From Paracoccus versutus (lineage in GTDB: Bacteria > Pseudomonadota > Alphaproteobacteria > Rhodobacterales > Rhodobacteraceae), in the NCBI RefSeq assembly GCF_000763885.1, contig NZ_JRKO01000054.1:1-34289 (forward strand): a DNA stretch of 34,289 nucleotides, written 5' to 3'. The position numbers and the translations under genes were made by a program. The first letter of the stretch is position 1; each line of letters begins with the position of its first letter. Of this stretch, positions 1 to 9,206 are shown piece by piece. The notes under the pieces are model-generated. The model did no database searches, was not told where the DNA came from, and saw only the letters and a program-made list of their open reading frames with translations.

Positions 1-2
1 AT

Positions 3-233
3 GCGCTGCAAAGGCTGGCCGAGGCGCGCATCGTCGGCTTCGACAAGACCGGCACGCTGACCCAGGGCGCGCCCGCCCTGACCGCCATCGAGGCCGAGGA
101 CATCGCCCCCCTGGACGCCCTGCGCCTCGCCGCCGCGGCCGAGTCGCGTTCCGAGCATCCGCTGGCCGCCGCCATCGTCGCCGCCGCGCGGGACAAGGGG
201 CTGGCCCTGCCCCCGGCCGAGGACGGCGACGCC
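3..233 (+). pseudogene. Fragment of a P1B-type heavy-metal ATPase, fused in frame to the next gene
   Basis: The frame starting at base 3 encodes the phosphorylation site DKTGTLT (bases 42-62) and, about 30 residues on, the SEHPLA motif (codons for SEHPL at about 150-164). In P1B-type copper/zinc/cadmium ATPases the Asp of DKTGTLT is phosphorylated and the His-Pro of SEHPLA helps bind ATP. Only about 75 residues of the P and N domains are present. The membrane part would lie off the left edge, but the rest of the N domain, the GDGxND motif and the last membrane helices are not downstream. Instead the frame continues, with no stop, into the adhesin that follows; similarity to ATPases seems to end around PPAED (bases 207-221). 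I therefore read it as a broken gene joined to another one, or as an assembly join. Metal specificity cannot be told from this piece. Confidence 0.8.
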
Positions 234-3200
234 ATGGCGCTGGTCCGGCAGAACGGCCGCATCTCGGCCGATGGCGGCGTAATCGAGATCGAGGCGGCGA
301 CGGCGCGCCATGCCGCGCGCCATGCGATCAACCTGACCGGCGTGACCGAGGCGCGCACCGTCTCGGGCCGCTCGGGGCGGGTGGTGCTGGGCGGCGGCGA
401 CGGCGGCCGGGTGCGCATCGCCGGCCGGGTCGATGCCAGCGGCGGCCGGCGCGTCGCGGCCCCTCCGGTCAGCGCCGCGCGGCCGGCGGCGCGGCCCGAG
501 CGCGGCGGCAGCATCACCGTCACCGGCGCCGAGATCGCGCTGGAGGGCGCGGTGCTGGATGCCAGCGGCACCGGCGGCGGGCTGATCCGCGTCGGCGGCG
601 ATTATCGCGGCGGGGCCGGCCTGCCACGGGCGCGCCGCACCACGCTGGACGCCGGCACGCGGCTGCTGGCCGACGGCATCGGCCGTGCCGATGGCGGGCG
701 GATCATCGTCTGGTCGGACGAGCATACCCGCTTTGCCGGCGGCGTGTCGGCGCGCGGCGGCGACATGGGCGGCGACGGCGGCTTTGCCGAGATCTCCAGC
801 CATGGCGCCCTGGTGATCCGCAGTTCCGACGTGCGGGTCTCGGCCCCCCGCGGCCGGCCGGGGACGGTGCTGTTCGACCCGCAGAACCTGCGCATCGTCG
901 ACGAGGAGACCTTTGACCCCGACGATCCGACGCATGTGCTGGTAACGGACATCTATGGCATGTTGCTGGACCCCGGCCACTATATCCTCTCGACCGAGGG
1001 CGAGGGCGACGATGCCGGCGACCTGGTCGTCGATACGCCGATGACCCTGACCTTTGCCGCCGGCGCGGCCAGCCATCTGGACCTGCGCGCCGACAACGAC
1101 CTGCTGGTCAATGCGGCGATGAGCTGGAGCGGGCCGGGCCAGCTGTCGCTGACCGCCGGCGCCGGCCTTACCACCCTGGGCGCGCTGAGCTGGAGCGGCG
1201 CGACGGCGCTGAACCTGGCCGCGGGCGAAGGCATCGCGCTGAACGCGCCGGTGCAGGGGCCGGCCGGGGTGCTGAACCTGCAAGCGCCACTGGTCACGGC
1301 GGCGGCGGGCGTCTCGGTGGACAGCTTCCGCCTGAACGGCACCTCGCAATGGCGGCAGGTCGCGGCCACGCTGCCGGGCTTTGCGGCGCGCGATTTCGCG
1401 CTTTCCGACACGGCGGGCTTCCTGCGGGCGACGGGCGGCGCCGGGACCGCCGCCAGCCGCTATGTCATTACCGATGCCTATGGGCTTCAGGGCATCGGCT
1501 CGGCCGGCTATGCCGGGGCGCATTACGCGCTGGGGGCCGACATCGCCGCAGCGGGCACGGCCGGCTGGAACCTGGGCGAAGGGTTCCGGCCCATCGGCAG
1601 CCGCGGCACCCCCTTCTCGGGCAGCCTCGATGGCGCCGCGGCGGCGGGCGGGCGCCATGCGATCAGCGGGCTGGCGCAGGTGGTCTCCTCGGGGCCGGGC
1701 GGGCTTTTCGGCATCATCGCCGGCGCCACGATCCAGAACCTGCGCCTGCTGGACATCGCGCTGGAGGCGCGGCAAAGCTTCGCCCCCGTCGCCGGCGGGC
1801 TGGTCGGCGAGACGCAGGCGGGCAGCGCGCCCAACGTGATCGAGAACGTGCTGGTCACCGGCCGGATCGCGGCCGAGATGGGCGAGGATTCGGTCAGCAG
1901 CGCCAGCTTTGGCGGCCTGGCCGGGCTGTTCGGCGACGGCCGCATCGCCGATGCGGAATCCCGAGTCGCCCTGGCGCTTGCGGGCGAGGCAGACGGCTGG
2001 GGCGACGTGATCCTGGCCGGCGGCCTTGTCGGGCAATCGCTGGGCGGGATGACGATCACCGGCAGCCGCTATGCCGGCAGCATCGATTCCGGCTTCGACG
2101 GATCCGAGGACAACAGCGAAGGCTTCGCCCCCGCCTCGCGGATCGGCGGGCTGGTCGGGCTGACCCAGGAGGGCGACAGCATCGCCGATTCCACCGCCGC
2201 CGCGCAGATCTCCCAGACCGGCAACGGCAACTGGATCATCGGCGGGCTGGTGGGCGAGAACGCGGCGGACCTGTCCGGGGTCTCGGCCAGCGGCGGCATC
2301 ACCCTGTCGCAGGACGATGTCGAGACCATCCGCCTGCTGGCCCTGGGCGGCCTGGCCGGCACCAGCAGCGGCGCCATCTCGGACGCCTGGAGCGACGTTG
2401 CCATGGACCTCGACACCGCGGGCTATGTCCGGGCCGGCGGGCTGGTCGGCGTGAACGACGGCACCATCGGCGCCGCCTATGCCCTGGGCGGGCTGGGCCT
2501 TGTCCTGTCCGGCCTGCCCGAGGGCGACAGCATCGCCGAGATCGGCGGACTGGCCGGCGCGAACGAGGGCGAGATCGCCGATGCCTTTGCCGACAATGCC
2601 GTCAGCGTCAGGGGCAATGCGGTGGCGGCGGCGGGCGGGCTGGTCGGCTGGAACCCGGGCACCATCGCCCGCGCCCGCGCCTCGGGCAGCCTGGAGGTCG
2701 CGCTGGACGGCACCGAGGCGCTGGACGGCCCGCGCTCGGCCCTGGGCGGGCTGGCGGGGTGGAACGACGGAAGCATCGCCGACGCCTATGCGCTGGCCCC
2801 CGTGACCTATTCCGGCAACCTGCCCGCGACCATCGGCGGGCTGGTCGGCTCGAACGCCGGCAGCATCGCGCGGACCCATGCGGCGGGCCGGATCAGTTCC
2901 ACGGCCGCGGCGGGCCTGCTGCGCATCGGCGGGCTGGTCGGGGCCAATGACGAGGGCGAGGGCACCGGCAGCACCACCGCCTCGTTCTGGGACCGCCAGG
3001 CCAGCGGGCAGCAGCAATCCGCCGGCGGCACCGGGCTGACCACGGCGCAGTTGCAGGACACGGCGGGCTTCATGGCCCGCGCGACGGGCTGGAGCTTCAC
3101 CACCACCTGGGCGCCGGGCGGCAATGGCGCCTATCCGCAGCTCTACAGCATCGACCCGGTGCTTTGGGCCGAACCCGCGCCACTGTCCGCGACCTATGGC

Positions 3201-4535
3201 GACGCCCTGCCCACGCCCGGCGGCACGGTGCATGGGCTGGGCCGCTACCTGTTCGGCGACCAGCCCCTGGTCGCGGGGATCTTCGGCCTGCCGGCGGGCG
3301 TGCGCAATGCCGGAACCTATCCCATCCAGACGGCGGGCAGCGTCACCTCGGCCGACGGGACCGGCTATCGCATCATCGCCTCGGCGGCGAGCCTGACCAT
3401 CAACCGCGCGCTGCTGACCGTCTCGGCCAACGACCTGAGCAAGACCTATGGCGAAGAGCGCCGGCTGCTGGTCGGGGACGCCACCGCGACGGGCCTGCGC
3501 TATGACGACCGGCTGGCCGCGCTGGACCTGGCCAGCGAAGGCGCGGCGGCCGGGGCCTGGGTCGCCGGCTCGCCCTATGTCATCGGCGCCGGCGGCGCCC
3601 GGATCGAGGGCGCGGGCGGCGATGCGACCGGCAATTACATCATCACCTATGCCGAGGGCGCATTGGAGGTCTTGCGCCGCGCCATCACCATCGGCGCCCG
3701 CGACGCCGCGGCCCGCTTCGGCACCGCGCCGGTGCTGGACTGGGCGCTGATCGCGGGCACCCTGGCCCAGGGCGACGCGATCACCGACGTCCTGCTGGCC
3801 AGCAATGCCGCCGCGGCCAGCCCGCCGGGCGCCTACGGCATCACCGCCGCGGACGCGCGGATGCTGGCGGGGGCCGAGGCGAACTATGCCATCACCTATG
3901 CCCCCGGCACCTTGCAGATCCTCAGCCCCGGCACGGCCAGGGGGTTGCCCATCGCGCAGAACACCCTGCCGGAGACCGGGCTGCCGAACCCCACGGACGG
4001 CCCCCTGCCCCTTCCGGTCACGCTGCCGACCGATCCGCCCTTGATCACAGACGGCGGAGGCGTGCAGGAGGACGGGCTGGCCCGGCTTGCCGCCCTGTCG
4101 GACGAGGTGTCGCAGATGATCGACGCCTGCAGCCAGCACGAGGGCCAGGCCGAGGACATGCTGGCCTGCCTGTCGCGGGCGCTGGACCGCTATTCCAGCG
4201 CGCTGGACCAGCTTTCGGCGGAACTGCCGCCCTCGATGCAGACGGTCTCGGCCATCCTGCGCCAGGCCAGCGCCGAGATCGGCGCGGCGCGCAGCCGGGC
4301 GATGGACCGGCTGGCCACGGCCGGCAGCGATGCCGAGCGCCGCGCCATCCGCGGCGACGCCCTGCGCGAGGCCAGCCAGGCCATCGCCGGCGCGCGGGCC
4401 GAGATCGTCAAGCAGATCGCGCTGCTGCGGGTCGAAGACCCCGAACTGGCCCGCGCCCATGCCCGGCAGGAGGGGCTGATCCTTGCCACGGTCGAGAAAG
4501 CCGATGCCGTCCTGGTGCGCGCGGTCGGGCTTTAG
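234..4535 (+). CDS. Filamentous-haemagglutinin-like adhesin, 5'-truncated, with GLUG and MBG repeats
   Basis: Large surface protein, probably an adhesin, with no intact N-terminus. Numbering from the ATG at 234 (1433 residues): residues 1-210 are Gly-rich beta-helix sequence of the haemagglutinin type (NGRISADGG, then GGRVRIAG and DASG turns). About 475-920 holds many GLUG-type repeats (variants of IGGLVGxNxGxI followed by AYA or similar). About 975-1235 holds MBG-like domains (SATYGDALP, SKTYGEERR, repeated NYxITYAxGxLxI). About 1280-1433 is predicted helical and possibly coiled coil. A complete protein of this kind would have a signal peptide and a TPS secretion domain and would leave through a TpsB/FhaC pore; neither is seen. 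The ATG at 234 has no clear ribosome site and lies inside the frame that begins in the ATPase fragment, so it is probably not a natural start. It overlaps the caspase-like gene by 32 bases, suggesting co-expression and a joint role. Confidence 0.75.
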   Translation: MALVRQNGRISADGGVIEIEAATARHAARHAINLTGVTEARTVSGRSGRVVLGGGDGGRVRIAGRVDASGGRRVAAPPVSAARPAARPERGGSITVTGAEIALEGAVLDASGTGGGLIRVGGDYRGGAGLPRARRTTLDAGTRLLADGIGRADGGRIIVWSDEHTRFAGGVSARGGDMGGDGGFAEISSHGALVIRSSDVRVSAPRGRPGTVLFDPQNLRIVDEETFDPDDPTHVLVTDIYGMLLDPGHYILSTEGEGDDAGDLVVDTPMTLTFAAGAASHLDLRADNDLLVNAAMSWSGPGQLSLTAGAGLTTLGALSWSGATALNLAAGEGIALNAPVQGPAGVLNLQAPLVTAAAGVSVDSFRLNGTSQWRQVAATLPGFAARDFALSDTAGFLRATGGAGTAASRYVITDAYGLQGIGSAGYAGAHYALGADIAAAGTAGWNLGEGFRPIGSRGTPFSGSLDGAAAAGGRHAISGLAQVVSSGPGGLFGIIAGATIQNLRLLDIALEARQSFAPVAGGLVGETQAGSAPNVIENVLVTGRIAAEMGEDSVSSASFGGLAGLFGDGRIADAESRVALALAGEADGWGDVILAGGLVGQSLGGMTITGSRYAGSIDSGFDGSEDNSEGFAPASRIGGLVGLTQEGDSIADSTAAAQISQTGNGNWIIGGLVGENAADLSGVSASGGITLSQDDVETIRLLALGGLAGTSSGAISDAWSDVAMDLDTAGYVRAGGLVGVNDGTIGAAYALGGLGLVLSGLPEGDSIAEIGGLAGANEGEIADAFADNAVSVRGNAVAAAGGLVGWNPGTIARARASGSLEVALDGTEALDGPRSALGGLAGWNDGSIADAYALAPVTYSGNLPATIGGLVGSNAGSIARTHAAGRISSTAAAGLLRIGGLVGANDEGEGTGSTTASFWDRQASGQQQSAGGTGLTTAQLQDTAGFMARATGWSFTTTWAPGGNGAYPQLYSIDPVLWAEPAPLSATYGDALPTPGGTVHGLGRYLFGDQPLVAGIFGLPAGVRNAGTYPIQTAGSVTSADGTGYRIIASAASLTINRALLTVSANDLSKTYGEERRLLVGDATATGLRYDDRLAALDLASEGAAAGAWVAGSPYVIGAGGARIEGAGGDATGNYIITYAEGALEVLRRAITIGARDAAARFGTAPVLDWALIAGTLAQGDAITDVLLASNAAAASPPGAYGITAADARMLAGAEANYAITYAPGTLQILSPGTARGLPIAQNTLPETGLPNPTDGPLPLPVTLPTDPPLITDGGGVQEDGLARLAALSDEVSQMIDACSQHEGQAEDMLACLSRALDRYSSALDQLSAELPPSMQTVSAILRQASAEIGAARSRAMDRLATAGSDAERRAIRGDALREASQAIAGARAEIVKQIALLRVEDPELARAHARQEGLILATVEKADAVLVRAVGL

Positions 4536-6453
4536 GCCCGCCCTCATCCTCGCCGCGCTGGTCGCGGCACTGTTCCTGGCCGCCGAGGCCGCGGCGGCGC
4601 CCAAGGTGGCGCTGGTGATCGGCAATGCCGCCTATGACGGCGTGCCGGCGCTGGACAATCCCGCCAACGATGCCGAGGACATGACCGCGGCGCTGCGCGA
4701 CCTGGGCTTCCAGGTGATCCTGGGCGTGAACAGCGACCAGGCGCAGATGCGGGCGCTGATCGGCCAGTTCGGCGCGGCGGCGCAGACCGCCGAGGTGGCG
4801 CTGTTCTACTATGCCGGCCATGCCTTTCAGGTCGCCGACCGGAACTATCTGCTGCCGCGGGATTTCCGGCTGGAGCGGCTGGACCAGGCCACCGAGCGCA
4901 CCGTGGCGCTGGACGAGGTGCTGGGGGCGATGGCCGGGGCGCCGGGGGTCAAGATCGTGCTGCTGGACGCCTGCGGCGACAATCCGCTGCGGCTTGCCGG
5001 CGCCGGCCGCGGCCTGGCCCGGATCGGCAGCCCCGCGGATTTCCTGATCGCCTATGCCACCCAGCCCGGCGCGGTGGCCTTTGACGGCGCCGGCCGCAAC
5101 GGCACCTTCACCGAGGCGCTGCTGAGCCATATCCACACCCCCGCCCAGGACATCGGCGAGATGATGATCGCGGTGCGCAAGGACGTGATGGCGCGGACCG
5201 GCGGGCAGCAGATCCCCTGGGACGCCTCGGCGCTGACCCGGCGGTTCCGCTTTGCCGACGGCCCGCCCACCGCCTCGCCCGAGACGCTGTTCTACCAGGT
5301 CTCGGTCCGCGCCGCCGATCCGGCGCTGCTGCGGCTTTACCTGCAGCGCTATCCCAACGGCAGCCATGTCGGCGAGGTGCTGGCGCTGCTGGCGCAGGAT
5401 CCCTCACGCACGGGCCAGGCGCGGCGCAGCATGGGGCCCGAGGCCGAGGGCGCGGCGGGCGAGCAGCTGTGGGATCTGGCGCGGCGCAGCCGGCTGAAGC
5501 CCCTGCTGGAAAGCTATGCCCGCAGCTATCCCGACGGGCCGCATATCGGCGAGGCCCGGCGGCTGCTGGCCGAGCTTTCGGCGCAGGCCGATCCCGGCCC
5601 CGCCCGGCGCTGCGAATTGCTGGCGACCCATCCGCGCGACGGGACCGAGACCACGCCCGGCGTCTCCTACGAGCTGCTGGCGCAGAACGCCGTCGAGGCG
5701 ATGCATGCCTGCGACGAGGCGAGCCGGCTTCACCCCCGCCAGGCGAAATACGTCGCGCTGCTGGCACGGGCGACGGCGGCGGCCGGCCTGCGCGCCCAGG
5801 CGGTGGCGCTTTACGAAACCGCGGCCGGGCGCGGCGACCTGCGGGCCATGGTCAGCCTGGCGCTGCTGAAGGAAACCGGGGACGGCGTGGCCCCTGACCC
5901 GGCCGGCGCGCTGGCGCTTTACGAAAGGGCGGCCGCCGCCGGCAGCGCCGATGCGGCGATCAACCTGGCGGTGACGCTTCTGGACAACCCCCGCGCCCAG
6001 GACCAGCAGCGCGGCATCGCGCTGATGCAGCAGGCCTCGCAGGCCGGGTCGCCGATCGCCACCTTCAACCTGGGCGTGCTGGCGCAAGAGGGCCGCTTCG
6101 GCGATCCCGGCGACGCCCGGACGCTGTTCGAGCGCGCGGCGCGCGAGGGCGAGCCGCGCGGCCACCGCGCCGCGGCCGTGCTGCTGGACGAGGGGCGCGG
6201 CATCCCCCGCGACCCCTCGCGCGCGGCGGTGCAGCTGCTGCTGGGCGTCGCGTCCGACGATGGCGGCCTGCTGCGCGAGCTGGCCGAGCAGGGCGGGAAC
6301 TGGAACCCCGAGACGCTGAGCGCGCTGCAACGCCGCCTGGCGCGGGCGGGACTGTTTCAGGGCCCGGCGGACGGCACGCCCGGCCCGGCGCTGAGCCAGG
6401 CGCTGGAACTGTGGCGCAACGGCGGCTTCAACGCAGCGGCGCTGTCGGGCTGA
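4504..6453 (+). CDS. Exported caspase-fold (peptidase C14-like) protein with Sel1-like repeats
   Basis: 649 residues from the ATG at 4504, chosen because GAGAAAG sits three bases upstream and a signal peptide (hydrophobic LILAALVAALFLA, then an Ala-rich cleavage region) follows; a TTG at 4483 is the alternative. The caspase domain begins at KVALVIGNAAY and has the conserved NPANDAEDM segment. The likely catalytic dyad is His106 (YYAGHAFQ) and Cys157 (LLDACGDNPL). The more usual family forms are GHG and DACRDNP, so both catalytic motifs carry a one-residue change beside the catalytic residue. Residues about 430-600 form Sel1-like/TPR repeats (LYERAAAAGSADAAINLA and similar), and the last 40 resemble a peptidoglycan-binding domain (LFQGPADGTPGPALSQAL). 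I infer a periplasmic protease or protease-like scaffold. Its start lies inside the end of the adhesin gene, so the two are probably translated from one message. Its substrate is unknown. Confidence 0.85.
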   Translation: MPSWCARSGFRPALILAALVAALFLAAEAAAAPKVALVIGNAAYDGVPALDNPANDAEDMTAALRDLGFQVILGVNSDQAQMRALIGQFGAAAQTAEVALFYYAGHAFQVADRNYLLPRDFRLERLDQATERTVALDEVLGAMAGAPGVKIVLLDACGDNPLRLAGAGRGLARIGSPADFLIAYATQPGAVAFDGAGRNGTFTEALLSHIHTPAQDIGEMMIAVRKDVMARTGGQQIPWDASALTRRFRFADGPPTASPETLFYQVSVRAADPALLRLYLQRYPNGSHVGEVLALLAQDPSRTGQARRSMGPEAEGAAGEQLWDLARRSRLKPLLESYARSYPDGPHIGEARRLLAELSAQADPGPARRCELLATHPRDGTETTPGVSYELLAQNAVEAMHACDEASRLHPRQAKYVALLARATAAAGLRAQAVALYETAAGRGDLRAMVSLALLKETGDGVAPDPAGALALYERAAAAGSADAAINLAVTLLDNPRAQDQQRGIALMQQASQAGSPIATFNLGVLAQEGRFGDPGDARTLFERAAREGEPRGHRAAAVLLDEGRGIPRDPSRAAVQLLLGVASDDGGLLRELAEQGGNWNPETLSALQRRLARAGLFQGPADGTPGPALSQALELWRNGGFNAAALSG

Positions 6454-7063
6454 GCGCGGCCTTGCCGGGCCTTGCCGGGCATCTGCTGCCTGCGCAACCC
6501 CTGGGATCGCTGCCTGCCGCACAGCCGGCCCCCAGCGGCAGTTCAGGGGAGGACCTGTTGCAGGAACGCGCGCGCGGGGGCCTTGCGAGTGGCTGACGAA
6601 ATCGCCGGGTGCCGCCTCCCTCAACCTTCTGGCCGCAGCCCATCAAGATCCCGGTCGGCGCCCGGCCGTGCGAAGCCCATCTCATCGGTAACGCAGGGCA
6701 TGGCCACGCCCACTTCGGCCGGACCGACCATGGTGTCGAGGACATCCTTGATCTGAACCTTAACCATGCCGCGACCGAAGCCCGGTCATGCAACTCGTGT
6801 GCCGTCGCGAGACCTTGCCACCCTATTTGCGCAGGAGGACTCGCCGCCTGCGCTACGGGACAGCGTCGTTGAAGGGAGGGGTTGCGCGCCGGAAGTGTGC
6901 CTTATCAAACAAAAGGCCGGACTTCCTGAAACGACAAAAGAATTGGCAAGGATCAGGAACCTCTACCTCGACGACCGAAAATAATCGAAGCAAGTCAAAC
7001 CCTGATTAATCAATTCACACTCAAAGTCTGCCTTTATCATCTGAAAACATTGCCTCTGACCAG
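6454..7063. other. Intergenic stretch, left edge of the accessory block
   Basis: I see no convincing gene here. A 10-base unit (CTTGCCGGGC) is repeated twice in tandem at 6461-6480 just after the caspase-like gene. A 48-codon minus-strand ORF (6621-6767, starting MVKVQIKDVLDTMVG) is open, but I do not recognise it and it has no clear ribosome site. Base composition changes from very GC-rich to AT-richer at about 6890-6910, which I take as the approximate left edge of the transferred DNA. No direct repeat or insertion-sequence end could be recognised at that point. Confidence 0.5.
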
Positions 7064-7097
7064 GTAAAAAAGAGAGCCGAGCACAGTCAGCTCTCTT
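7064..7097 (-). terminator. Rho-independent terminator of tniQ
   Basis: On the minus strand, 13 bases after the tniQ stop, an 8-bp perfect stem AAGAGAGC (7090-7097 read on minus) pairs with GCTCTCTT (7070-7077) across a 12-base loop, and a run of Ts follows (AAAAAA on the plus strand at 7066-7071). This is a classical intrinsic terminator. Confidence 0.8.
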
Positions 7098-7110
7098 CAG
7101 GCGCATATGT

Positions 7111-8904
7111 TTAGACTACATCATTCCGACGAAAAATATCGCTGCATTTGCCACCAAGAGAAATTGGCAATGCCCCATGGCCTATCTGGTGAGAGCGCTC
7201 CGCAACCAATGATCTACCAGACGTCTCCGCCAGTTCCTCCAGCGAAATAATTTCGCTTCTGAATTTTTCAAATGACGCGCGCGTTGAATAATGCCCACGA
7301 CGAACCCATTCACCTTTGCGTTCGGTTGCAACCTGAAGGTGACCTTCTTCACGTAGGCGATAAACAGTCGGCCTACTAACCTTCAGTGCTCTTGCCACCT
7401 CGGCCGAAGAGACAATCTTTTCGCGGCGGCGCCCCTTCAGTCGACCCAAATCATTCAGTTGCAATCGAAACTCCCGAAAGCTCACGGGATGAGTGCTAGC
7501 GGCATAAAGGGTAATTCGGTGCGTCAGGATATGATCAGTTACATGCGCTGTCATTATCCCTCGAAGACGGGCGGCGGTTGAAATGTCGACCGTTTCAATT
7601 TCGGAACTAGGGTGGCGCAGGAGCTGTCTAAGACTATCGATAAAATCCTCAACATCTCTCTTACTGTAGTATGAGCTTCCCTGATCGCTCTCGTAGTAGT
7701 GTTTGATTAGACCCTGATCGGCCAGTCGTTCAAACAATATATAATTTATTCCAATGCTTTTAGCGGCTTCCTTGGTGCCAACCAGAGCAGCCAACTCTGA
7801 GCAGACACCATTAAGAACCGCTGTGGGGATGTACTTATTCAGTTTGTAGAACCTACCGCCGGACTCGGGCCTTGCGATTCCCATCTCAGCCAGCTTCCGG
7901 CCAAGTCGAATGTGCGGGATCCCGAAAGCCTTCTCAGCTGTCTGGAAAGAATGGAGCTGCTGTTCGGGACAGGGTTTTCCAAATACAATTGCTCCGGTCG
8001 CTATCGGGAAGTTCTTGAATATGAAATCCCGGACGATATTTCGGAAAATATCGAAATCTTTGTCATCATCGCGATAACGTAGCCATTCAAAGAACACGCC
8101 GTAGTGATACCGGTGTAACTTTTCCTCAATGGGATGGGCATCACGTATTGCTCTGAGCTTTTTCCGCAGACTGTTGGGGCCTTCCTGCAACACCTGGAGA
8201 CCCGCGCTCCCGGCCACTGCCCACTGCGGATCCCTGGTCTCGGAGCGCTTTGCTTTCGGACCGATAGTCAACAACAATCCCAGCATCTCGCAGGCCTGCG
8301 CGGCGACATGGAGGGGGGACTGATCCAACCATGTCCCTCCGGGGCCCTTTTGGATTCGATTGATCAGGTAGTTTTCGAGTTTCAGATGGTTGGGTTTCAC
8401 CATCACGATGCCTGCGGGCTGAAATTGGTCAACCATGGGGATATGGTCGAAGCAGTCGTTTGCATTCGCAGGCCGTGGGACTGCGACGAGATGACAACCA
8501 TGCCGTTCACAACTTCGGATTGCTGCGAGTTGCCATATCCCATGATGGACGATCCCGGTCCTGTCATCTGGATTCTGAGCGCACATCGGACAGATCCTGA
8601 GCGTGGTCCGCGCGAATGCGGTGAATTTAATGCGTTCGTTCCCAAGCCGAAACCAACCCGGCTCAATCAGAGAAGGTGTTGCCGCTTGCAGAGGGACAGG
8701 GTCGATATCGCCCAGAACTGCCAACCTCTGGATTTCGACCGGATCGCCGTTCACAAGCGCGAAGTAGTCGATCCCCACATCCGAGCAGAAGGTGATCATC
8801 CGAGGCACCCCGTTCCGTCGAGCCAGGCGGGAGGCGAAGGATGTCGCGGATTCCCCCACAATCGTGGGGACCGTCAGTGGTAGTGGTTTTGTCGCCGTGA
8901 ACAT
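7111..8904 (-). CDS. tniQ: TniQ-family transposition/target-selection protein
   Basis: 597 residues. The N-terminus has the TniQ signature (LPLTVPTIVGESATSFASRL, then a GDPVEIQRLAVLGDI segment) and a zinc-finger-like part (CPMCAQNPDD ... CERHGCHL). TniQ proteins link the target or guide module to the TniA/TniB transposition machinery in Tn5053/Tn7-like elements. The long C-terminal half contains a helix-turn-helix (SSAEVARALKVSRPTVYRLREE), so the protein may bind DNA itself. The start at 8904 is chosen because the stop of the tniB remnant overlaps it (TGATG), the usual translational coupling. The same frame stays open upstream to 9393, giving an artificial 760-residue ORF whose first 160 codons are HTH-fragment and out-of-frame tniB sequence; that longer call should not be used. 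No tniA is present, so the element cannot move by itself. It could survive as a regulator or be decaying. Confidence 0.85.
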   Translation of the reverse strand: MFTATKPLPLTVPTIVGESATSFASRLARRNGVPRMITFCSDVGIDYFALVNGDPVEIQRLAVLGDIDPVPLQAATPSLIEPGWFRLGNERIKFTAFARTTLRICPMCAQNPDDRTGIVHHGIWQLAAIRSCERHGCHLVAVPRPANANDCFDHIPMVDQFQPAGIVMVKPNHLKLENYLINRIQKGPGGTWLDQSPLHVAAQACEMLGLLLTIGPKAKRSETRDPQWAVAGSAGLQVLQEGPNSLRKKLRAIRDAHPIEEKLHRYHYGVFFEWLRYRDDDKDFDIFRNIVRDFIFKNFPIATGAIVFGKPCPEQQLHSFQTAEKAFGIPHIRLGRKLAEMGIARPESGGRFYKLNKYIPTAVLNGVCSELAALVGTKEAAKSIGINYILFERLADQGLIKHYYESDQGSSYYSKRDVEDFIDSLRQLLRHPSSEIETVDISTAARLRGIMTAHVTDHILTHRITLYAASTHPVSFREFRLQLNDLGRLKGRRREKIVSSAEVARALKVSRPTVYRLREEGHLQVATERKGEWVRRGHYSTRASFEKFRSEIISLEELAETSGRSLVAERSHQIGHGALPISLGGKCSDIFRRNDVV

Positions 8905-9206
8905 CAGCGTTTCTCCCGTGAGAAGACCTGCCGCGCATCGACCCGGTAAAAATCGGGAATGACGAAAGGGTTGAACGAGTCGTCGCAGGCGGTCCGCAGG
9001 TGATAGGCGCGGGCAAAATCCCGCGATGCCAGTTGGCGGGCCCCGTTGAGAAACGCCTGTTCGATGGCCGCCAGCGTCAATTCGATGACCAGACCGAACT
9101 GATTGGCTGCCGCGTGGATCAGCCGTTCGCCATGTGCCAGTTCGACAATGCTGGGGGCTGGCGGCAGTCCCGCGCGCTTGCAGTAGTACTCCACGAGATC
9201 CAGCCA
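8904..9206 (-). pseudogene. tniB: 3' remnant of tniB (AAA+ transposition ATPase)
   Basis: The frame ending at 8904 encodes about 100 residues resembling the C-terminal lid of TniB-type ATPases (ELTLAAIEQAFLNGARQL, then DFARAYHLRTACDDSFNPF). The Walker A and B parts are missing. The stop codon overlaps the tniQ start, as in intact tniB-tniQ pairs, which supports the identification by position as well as sequence. The upstream end joins an unrelated HTH gene in another frame near 9206, so a deletion has removed the rest of tniB and probably tniA. The exact junction is uncertain by several bases. Confidence 0.7.

Noticed and set aside
602..3124. Long minus-strand and alternate-frame ORFs inside the adhesin gene
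   Set aside because: They arise from GC-rich codon structure; their translations are Ser/Pro/Arg-rich with no domain features.
6724..6733. CCGACCATGG matches the last bases of tRNA-Pro and its flank, possible second attachment site
   Set aside because: Only 10 bases, half of them a CCATGG palindrome, and in inverted rather than direct orientation relative to the tRNA copy.
8134..8883. Plus-strand ORF of 249 codons antisense to tniQ
   Set aside because: No ribosome site or recognisable domain, and it mirrors the well supported tniQ gene.
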